Shown here in pieces: positions 5,210-9,533 of a stretch of 9,533 nucleotides of DNA. Made by a program: the position numbers and the translations under genes. Below the pieces are notes generated by a model. It searched no databases. It was not told where the DNA came from and saw nothing but the letters and a program-made list of their open reading frames with translations. Each line of letters starts with the position of its first letter. Positions within the stretch are counted from its first letter, which is position 1. The stretch is taken from contig JAMOTW010000059.1 in NCBI GenBank assembly GCA_027062125.1, positions 1-9,533 of the forward strand. The letters are read 5' to 3'. This DNA comes from Thermococcus sp. (GTDB lineage: Archaea; Methanobacteriota_B; Thermococci; Thermococcales; Thermococcaceae).

Positions 5210-6004
5210 ATGATTTACAGATTCCTCTCTCACGTCCCTCACATTTTATTCAAGCCTGCTTACGACCTCTATGAAGACTACCTTCTGGAGAGGGTTAAAT
5301 CAGGAAACATGCCGAAACATGTGGCAATAATCATGGACGGGAACAGGAGATGGGCGCGGAAGCTTGAGAAGCCTCCGTGGTACGGCCATTACTTCGGTTC
5401 ACAAAAACTGGAGGAGATAATCGAGTGGTGTATAGACCTCGGCATAAGGACCCTCACCGTCTATGCCTTCTCCACCGAGAACTTTAAGCGGAAGCCCGAG
5501 GAGGTCAACGCCCTTATGAATCTATTTGAGCAAAAGTTCAAGGAGCTCGTTGAGGACGAGAGGATTCATAGACATGGTGTACGAGTTAACGTTATTGGGA
5601 GAAGGGATCTTTTGCCTGAAAACGTCAGAAAAGCCATCGAGGAAGCAGAGTGGGCGACGAGGAAGTATTCGGACTTCGTATTGAATGTGGCCCTCGCCTA
5701 CGGCGGGAGGAGCGAGATAGCCGATGCCGTCAGGGACATCGTCAGGGACGCCCTGGAGGGCAAGGTGAAGCCGGAGGACGTCGATGAAGACCTCATAAAG
5801 CGCTACCTCTACTATCCGAACATGCCCGACCCGGACATCGTCATCAGAACCGGCGGCGAGGAGAGGATAAGCAACTTCCTCCTCTATCAGATAGCCTACA
5901 GCGAGCTCTTCTTCGTTGACGTATACTTCCCGGAGTTCAGGAAGATAGACTTCCTCAGGATAATCAGGGAGTACCAGAAGCGGCAGAGGCGCTTTGGAAG
6001 GTAG
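5210..6004 (+). CDS. uppS: cis-Prenyltransferase (polyprenyl diphosphate synthase)
   Basis: A 264-residue enzyme of the UPP synthase/dehydrodolichyl diphosphate synthase family. It adds isopentenyl units in cis to an allylic diphosphate, giving the long polyprenyl lipid that carries glycans for archaeal N-glycosylation. Signature regions seen: HVAIIMDGNRRWA with catalytic D43; TVYAFSTENFKR; NVALAYGGRSEI; and the C-terminal DPDIVIRTGGE...SNFLLYQIAYSELFF block that binds isopentenyl diphosphate. The N-terminal extension of about 35 residues before the first motif is typical of archaeal members. Start is uncertain: ATG 5210 agrees with homologues starting M-x-Y-R, but the in-frame GTG 5201 would overlap the previous stop as GTGA and add three residues. 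Base composition changes sharply within the gene, about 43% GC at 5521-5640 and 70% at 5701-5760. It is probably co-transcribed with the upstream gamma-CA-like gene. Confidence 0.93.
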   Translation: MIYRFLSHVPHILFKPAYDLYEDYLLERVKSGNMPKHVAIIMDGNRRWARKLEKPPWYGHYFGSQKLEEIIEWCIDLGIRTLTVYAFSTENFKRKPEEVNALMNLFEQKFKELVEDERIHRHGVRVNVIGRRDLLPENVRKAIEEAEWATRKYSDFVLNVALAYGGRSEIADAVRDIVRDALEGKVKPEDVDEDLIKRYLYYPNMPDPDIVIRTGGEERISNFLLYQIAYSELFFVDVYFPEFRKIDFLRIIREYQKRQRRFGR

Positions 6005-6005
6005 C

Positions 6006-6054
6006 TTTCCCGGATTGGGGCCTTCTCCCGGGAGAACGACCCTTTTTAAAGTTT
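6006..6054 (+). terminator. Hairpin and T-run after uppS
   Basis: A perfect 14-bp palindrome, TTCTCCCGGGAGAA (6023-6036), is followed by TTTTT at 6043-6047 and GTTTT at 6051-6055. TTTCCCGG at 6006-6013 can also pair with CCGGGAGA (6028-6035) to make a longer-loop stem. The T-tracts are the archaeal termination signal, and the location directly after the uppS stop fits. Confidence 0.6.
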
Positions 6055-6056
6055 TC

Positions 6057-6101
6057 CGCTAAAGTTTATTAACGTTGGGCTCGACTTTTCCACGGTGGTG
6101 A
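6057..6101 (+). promoter_or_regulatory. Promoter and SD of the TIP26-like gene
   Basis: CGCTAAAG (BRE, 6058-6064 region) runs into TTTATTAA (6065-6072). A transcript start about 25 bp downstream falls near 6094, at the ribosome site GGTGGTGA (6094-6101), which is 3 nt before the ATG at 6105. The transcript would thus have a leader of only about 10 nt. Confidence 0.6.
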
Positions 6102-6104
6102 CCA

Positions 6105-6785
6105 ATGGGGTACAGTGAACTGAGTCCGAGGATAAAGAAGGTCTACGCTCAGGTGAGGTACCTGGACGATTATCACTGGGAGATTCAGGGTGACAGGATA
6201 GTTGGAATCCACAAGAAGAGCAACGTTCACGTCGTCATCGAGGTCGCCGACAACAGGGAGCACGCCGAGAAGCTCGCCGAAAAAGAAAAGGCAGATGGTA
6301 TCAGGATAATAGCCATCCCCGACAAGAACGTCTTCTTCATCCACAACGGGGTTTTTATACTCACCTACCGTTACATCAAGGCGACCCTCGCGGACATAAA
6401 CGACCACATAGTCTGGAGCGGCTTCAAGGTCATCGATGACGGCGGAAAGCTCATCCAGGAGGACTTCTACGAGTATCTCGGTGGCGCGCTCATCAACCAC
6501 ATTAAGAACAACATGCTCGCTGGCCAGGACTACGTCTTCTGGCAGTTCTACAGGTGCGAGGAGTGCGGGAAGTACGTTGACGTGGAGAGCCTCGAGAGGC
6601 ACCTCAGGGGACACGGCATAAAGCACCACGAGAAGAGCGAGGAGCGCTACGAGGTCTTCGAGATAAACTTCAGGGACGAAAAGGTCTACGACAAGTACGG
6701 AAACGAAGTGCCGAGGGAGAAGTTCAGCGAGGAGGCCAAGGACTTCCTCGAGGAGATAACCTCGGGGATGAGGGGCTCCCCCTGA
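6105..6785 (+). CDS. TBP-interacting protein, TIP26 type
   Basis: A 226-residue protein matching, as I recall it, TIP26 of Thermococcus kodakarensis. That protein binds the TATA-binding protein and blocks its access to the TATA box, so it acts as a general negative modulator of transcription. Visible parts are an N-terminal alpha/beta region from about 10 to 145 (motifs VRYLDDYHWEI, SNVHVVIEVADN, PDKNVFFIH, DINDHIVWSGFK), then a C2H2-like zinc finger C151-x2-C154-x11-H166-x3-H170, then an acidic C-terminal segment (about 175-220). The N-terminal region has a nuclease-like alpha/beta look, but I see no convincing catalytic triad. It has its own promoter and is followed after 23 bp by a DUF257-like gene with its own SD, so the two are probably an operon. 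Family assignment comes from memory of the sequence rather than a search. Confidence 0.82.
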   Translation: MGYSELSPRIKKVYAQVRYLDDYHWEIQGDRIVGIHKKSNVHVVIEVADNREHAEKLAEKEKADGIRIIAIPDKNVFFIHNGVFILTYRYIKATLADINDHIVWSGFKVIDDGGKLIQEDFYEYLGGALINHIKNNMLAGQDYVFWQFYRCEECGKYVDVESLERHLRGHGIKHHEKSEERYEVFEINFRDEKVYDKYGNEVPREKFSEEAKDFLEEITSGMRGSP

Positions 6786-6808
6786 TTCCCTCCTTTTTGG
6801 GTGAGAGA

Positions 6809-7543
6809 ATGGAAGCCAGCGTGCTCGGCCTCTTCCGAGACGAGCACCTCCCCGGTTCCACCATCACCATCGTCTACGACGCTTACTCCTCCGCCTGGAA
6901 GATACCCCTCCTCATGCTCTGCAGGGCCATTGGGGACGGCTACTTTGGGGTTGTGTCAAACTACACCGGCCCGCTCGGGAGCTTCATTAAAAAGGCCTCC
7001 ACAGTCGGCTTTGACGTGAGGAAGGCCCTGGAGAACGGGGACATGGCCATAATAGACCTCTTCGGAACCCGCTACGGGGTCGCTTCGCGGATGCCCAACG
7101 TCTTCTACCTGGACAACGTGGAGCCCGAGACGATTAACCCCAAAATCACGCACCTCTACGAGACTGAGCTGAGGGAGGCCCTCTCCAGGCGGCCGGCCTT
7201 CAGGCTCATCCACACCCTCGATGGGGCCGCGCTCATGCTCGGCGAGGAGAACACCCTCAGGCTCCTCAACAGAACCATCGCCACCAGAAGCACCCAGCTC
7301 CCGAACTCCGTCCTCGTCCTCCCCGTAAACAGCGACGTCGTTTCGAAGAAGTTCGTCGCGTGGGCGGTAAGCGTCGGCGACTACGTCCTCGTGGCCCGCT
7401 CCGAGCTGGGAGAAAACGGCCTCTCCGAGTACCTCCACTTTATCTCTGCCCCATACGAGGACTTCGAACCGACGACCTACTCCTTCAGAGTCACCAAATC
7501 AAAGGGAATAGAAAAGCTGAAGATGGAGAGGATCAGCCCCTGA
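6809..7543 (+). CDS. DUF257-like protein, degenerate RecA-like fold
   Basis: A 244-residue soluble protein without signal peptide or membrane segment. The order of elements resembles the RecA/KaiC-like fold of the Thermococcales DUF257 family. A first strand, STITIVYDA (17-25), leads into a position where a P-loop would lie. The sequence there is YSSAWKIP, with no GxxxxGK[ST], so ATP binding by a classical Walker A is unlikely. A second hydrophobic strand with Asp, MAIIDLFG (79-86), occupies the Walker B position. Later strands are FRLIHTLDG and NSVLVLPVNSDV. Function is unknown. ATG 6809 was chosen over TTG 6797 because GGTGA at 6800-6804 sits 4 nt before it. The neighbour upstream is the TIP26-like gene (23-bp gap). 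Its last 11 bp overlap the end of thrS on the other strand. Confidence 0.75.
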   Translation: MEASVLGLFRDEHLPGSTITIVYDAYSSAWKIPLLMLCRAIGDGYFGVVSNYTGPLGSFIKKASTVGFDVRKALENGDMAIIDLFGTRYGVASRMPNVFYLDNVEPETINPKITHLYETELREALSRRPAFRLIHTLDGAALMLGEENTLRLLNRTIATRSTQLPNSVLVLPVNSDVVSKKFVAWAVSVGDYVLVARSELGENGLSEYLHFISAPYEDFEPTTYSFRVTKSKGIEKLKMERISP

Positions 7544-9413
7544 ACTTGGGGCGCCTGCTGAGGAGCAGCGGCAGGGGCCTCGGCCTGTAGGGGAAGCCCT
7601 CCGTCTGGCCCTTTATCTCCCTGATGAGGTCCTCGAGCTGCATCTCGACCTGCTTTCCATCACTCCTTCTCCTGACGGTTATCGTGTTCTGCTCTTTCTC
7701 GTTCTTGCCGACGACGATGATGTAGGGAACCCACTCCTTCTCGGCCTTCCTTATCTTCTTGTTGAGCCTGTCGTTGGTGTCGTCGACGTCAACGCGAATC
7801 TTCGCACCTTCGAGCTTTCCTGCCACGTAGAGCGCGTAGTCGAGAACCTCCTCGCTGACCGGAATCACTCTAACCTGTATCGGGCTGAGCCAGAGCGGGA
7901 ACATCGGCTTCTTGCCCATAGCCTGAAGCTTGGCCTGCTTCTCGAGGATGGCGTACATCACCCTCTCAATCGCTCCGCTCGGCGAGCAGTGGAGTATGAG
8001 CGGGTGGCGCTCCTTGCCTTCCTCGTCGTAGTAGGTTATGCCGAAGCGCTCGGCGTTCTCGACGTCGATCTGAACCGTGCTCAAAGCTGCGGCTTTGTCG
8101 AGGTTGTCAACGAAGTTGAACTCGAACTTGAGTATGAAGTAGAAGAACCTCTGCTTCCACATCTCGATGAGGACCGGCTTGCCGATTATCTTCGCCAGCT
8201 CGACGATGAAGTCCCTGTTCTCGTTCCAGAAGTCCTCGGTGAACCTTATGGCGACCTCATAGTCGTCCGGAGTGAGGCCGACTCCCCTGAGAACCTCCAT
8301 GCTGAGCTTGTACTGCTTCTTGAACTCGTCCATGGCCTGCTTGAGGTCCCTCGCTACGGTGTGCATATCCGGCATCGTGAAGGCCCTGAGCCTCCTGAGG
8401 CCGGAGAGCTCTCCGCTCTTCTCGCGCCTGAAAGAGTATCTAGTCAGCTCGTACATTCTGAGCGGCAGGTTGCGGTAGCTTATGGTCGCGTCCTTCTTGA
8501 TGAGGAACTGGCCGAAGCAGGCCGCGAAGCGGAGGAAGAACTTCTTGTCGCCGCTCTTGACGACGTACTGTCTCGCCGGGAAGCGGTTGAGGTACTTCTC
8601 GAGCGCCGGGTGCTCGAAGTCATACATGATCGGGGTCTCGACCTCCATGGCCCCGTACTCGATGACCTTCTCGGTGACGTACTGCTCGAGGAGGCCCTTG
8701 ATGAGCCTGCCCTTCGGGTAGTACCTGAGGTTGCCTCCGTCGCTTCCCGGTTCGTAGTCAACGAGCTCGTGCTCGAGCATGAGCCTGACGTGCGGCGGCT
8801 CCCTGTCGGCCACCCTGTTCTTGCTTATCTCGTAGTTGGCGAACTTTCTCAGGTTCTCGTGCCCGGTGAAGTCGAACTTCTCGACCTCGATGAGCTCGCC
8901 CTCCGGCGTCAGAACATACCAGTAGCTCTTGAGCTCCTCCTCCTTCTCGAGGGCGATGTTGCGCTCCTCCTTTGAAACCGCCTCTTCGCTCGGGACTACC
9001 GTCCTGCTGAGCTCCGCCAGCGGGTGGCCCTTGCAACTCAGCTTGAAGGCCTTGTAGTAGCCGAATGGAGCGCGCTTGACCTCGAAGCCCTCCTCCTTTA
9101 GTCTCTCCTCGACCTTCTGGAGAACCTTGAGTGCGACATCCGGCTTCGCCAGCTCACTGCTCAGGTGTGCGAAGGGGTAGACGAATATCCTGTCAGCCTT
9201 TACCTGTGAAGCAACGTCCTTAATCTCGGCAACGGCCTTCTCGACGACCTCGTCGGGGTTGGTCTCGTCGGCCTTCTCAACGCTCATGAAAACCGCCAGA
9301 ACCTCGTCGAGCCTGCCCTTCCTCTGCTCGTCGCTTATCGGCTCCGGGTTCTTAAGGGCCTTATCCTTGACCTCGTATTCCAAATAGTCGCTGTGTATCA
9401 GAAGCATTCTCAT
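7533..9413 (-). CDS. thrS: Threonyl-tRNA synthetase, archaeal type with DTD-like editing domain
   Basis: A 626-residue class II synthetase that charges tRNA-Thr in the cytoplasm. Residues 1-143 form the archaeal N-terminal editing domain, related to D-aminoacyl-tRNA deacylase, which clears Ser-tRNA-Thr. Residues known from Pyrococcus abyssi are at identical numbers (H83, Y120, K121, E134), which also fixes the start at ATG 9413. The catalytic core (about 200-515) has the zinc ligands C299 (AACFG), H351 (MPDMH) and H475 (ILHCSP), motif 2 around RNLPLRMYELTRYSFR (314-329), and motif 3 around GAIERVMYAIL (480-490). The rest (about 515-626) is the anticodon-binding domain. GGTGGTGG at 9419-9426 is the ribosome site, 5 nt before the start; an in-frame extension to 9437 lacks support. 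The 3' end overlaps the convergent DUF257-like gene by 11 bp. Confidence 0.97.
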   Translation of the reverse strand: MRMLLIHSDYLEYEVKDKALKNPEPISDEQRKGRLDEVLAVFMSVEKADETNPDEVVEKAVAEIKDVASQVKADRIFVYPFAHLSSELAKPDVALKVLQKVEERLKEEGFEVKRAPFGYYKAFKLSCKGHPLAELSRTVVPSEEAVSKEERNIALEKEEELKSYWYVLTPEGELIEVEKFDFTGHENLRKFANYEISKNRVADREPPHVRLMLEHELVDYEPGSDGGNLRYYPKGRLIKGLLEQYVTEKVIEYGAMEVETPIMYDFEHPALEKYLNRFPARQYVVKSGDKKFFLRFAACFGQFLIKKDATISYRNLPLRMYELTRYSFRREKSGELSGLRRLRAFTMPDMHTVARDLKQAMDEFKKQYKLSMEVLRGVGLTPDDYEVAIRFTEDFWNENRDFIVELAKIIGKPVLIEMWKQRFFYFILKFEFNFVDNLDKAAALSTVQIDVENAERFGITYYDEEGKERHPLILHCSPSGAIERVMYAILEKQAKLQAMGKKPMFPLWLSPIQVRVIPVSEEVLDYALYVAGKLEGAKIRVDVDDTNDRLNKKIRKAEKEWVPYIIVVGKNEKEQNTITVRRRSDGKQVEMQLEDLIREIKGQTEGFPYRPRPLPLLLSRRPKFRG

Positions 9414-9418
9414 CCTTA

Positions 9419-9474
9419 ACCACCACCATAGGCTCAATTGGAATTACTAAAACTTTTCCCCCGGCCTTTATAAA
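9419..9474 (-). promoter_or_regulatory. Promoter and leader of thrS
   Basis: The palindromic TTTATAAA at 9467-9474, preceded on the minus strand by GGGGAGAA, is a good TATA/BRE candidate. Transcription would start near 9445, leaving a leader of about 30 nt that includes GGTGGTGG at 9419-9426. No T-box or other leader fold is apparent. Confidence 0.6.
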
Positions 9475-9486
9475 TTCTCCCCAGAT

Positions 9487-9533
9487 GGCAAAGGCTTAAA
9501 AAATCCGCGCCGGAAATTTCAGGGAGGTGGGAG
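9487..9533 (+). promoter_or_regulatory. Promoter and SD of a gene beyond the right edge
   Basis: GGCAAAGG (9487-9494) followed by CTTAAAAAAT (9495-9504) looks like a plus-strand BRE/TATA. GGGAGGTGG at 9522-9530 is a strong ribosome site with no start codon yet in view, so a plus-strand gene should begin within about 10 bases past the window. The thrS TATA (9467-9474) is palindromic and could alternatively serve this gene with a longer leader. Nothing of the coding region can be read. Confidence 0.55.

Noticed and set aside
6069..6629. A 186-codon minus-strand open frame over the TIP26-like gene.
   Set aside because: It is a composition shadow of the plus-strand gene, which has a zinc finger, promoter and SD.
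7989..8975. A 328-codon open frame on the plus strand, antisense to thrS.
   Set aside because: It is rich in Leu, Val and Glu, as expected from the antisense of GC-rich codons. It has no recognisable motif and lies wholly inside the well-supported thrS gene.
9361..9429. A 22-codon upstream open frame (ATG 9429 to TAA 9361, minus) overlapping the thrS start in another frame, considered as a leader peptide.
   Set aside because: It has no convincing SD of its own and only one Thr codon, so attenuation by threonine supply is not suggested. Chance is the simpler explanation.

Overview
The window looks like chromosomal DNA of a hyperthermophilic euryarchaeon of the Thermococcales, most likely a GC-rich Thermococcus. 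The protein set points there: an archaeal ThrRS with the DTD-like editing domain, a TIP26-type TBP-interacting protein, Hjc, a TET-type M42 aminopeptidase and archaemetzincin. Gene control points the same way: BRE/TATA elements sit about 25 bp before the inferred transcript starts, Shine-Dalgarno (SD) sequences are of GGTGAT/GGAGG type, and GTG starts are common. There are no insertion sequences, CRISPR repeats, tRNAs or rRNAs. No gap between genes exceeds about 120 bp.

Left part, minus strand (1-1537): a tightly packed operon read right to left. It holds a HepT/DUF86-like protein whose motif His is replaced by Tyr, archaemetzincin, a CYTH-domain protein, and the first codons of another gene running off the left edge. 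The first two junctions are 4-bp GTGA overlaps. At the third junction the SD of the next gene is built from the last codons and stop of the CYTH gene. Upstream, a separately promoted M42 aminopeptidase (1565-2602, minus) ends in a hairpin that spans its own stop codon.

Middle part (2679-6004): a minus-strand pair made of Hjc and a 512-residue secreted, single-pass membrane glycoprotein, overlapping by 11 bp. It diverges from a plus-strand pair made of a gamma-carbonic-anhydrase-like protein and a cis-prenyltransferase. One near-palindromic TATA box lies in the 71-bp divergent spacer. The prenyltransferase would supply the polyprenyl lipid carrier for N-glycosylation, and the adjacent surface protein carries ten N-X-S/T sequons. 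That functional link is inferred only.

Right part (6057-9533): a plus-strand pair made of the TIP26-like protein and a DUF257-like protein with a RecA-like look but no Walker A motif. It converges on threonyl-tRNA synthetase (minus), with the two coding regions overlapping tail to tail by 11 bp. Beyond thrS is a divergent promoter region and the SD of a plus-strand gene starting just past the right edge.

Most genes are conserved housekeeping or accessory genes. The best candidate for something undescribed is the coupled operon of an altered HepT-like protein, archaemetzincin and a CYTH protein. Next are the surface glycoprotein with a beta-rich cytoplasmic tail, and the pairing of TIP26 with a degenerate RecA-like protein.
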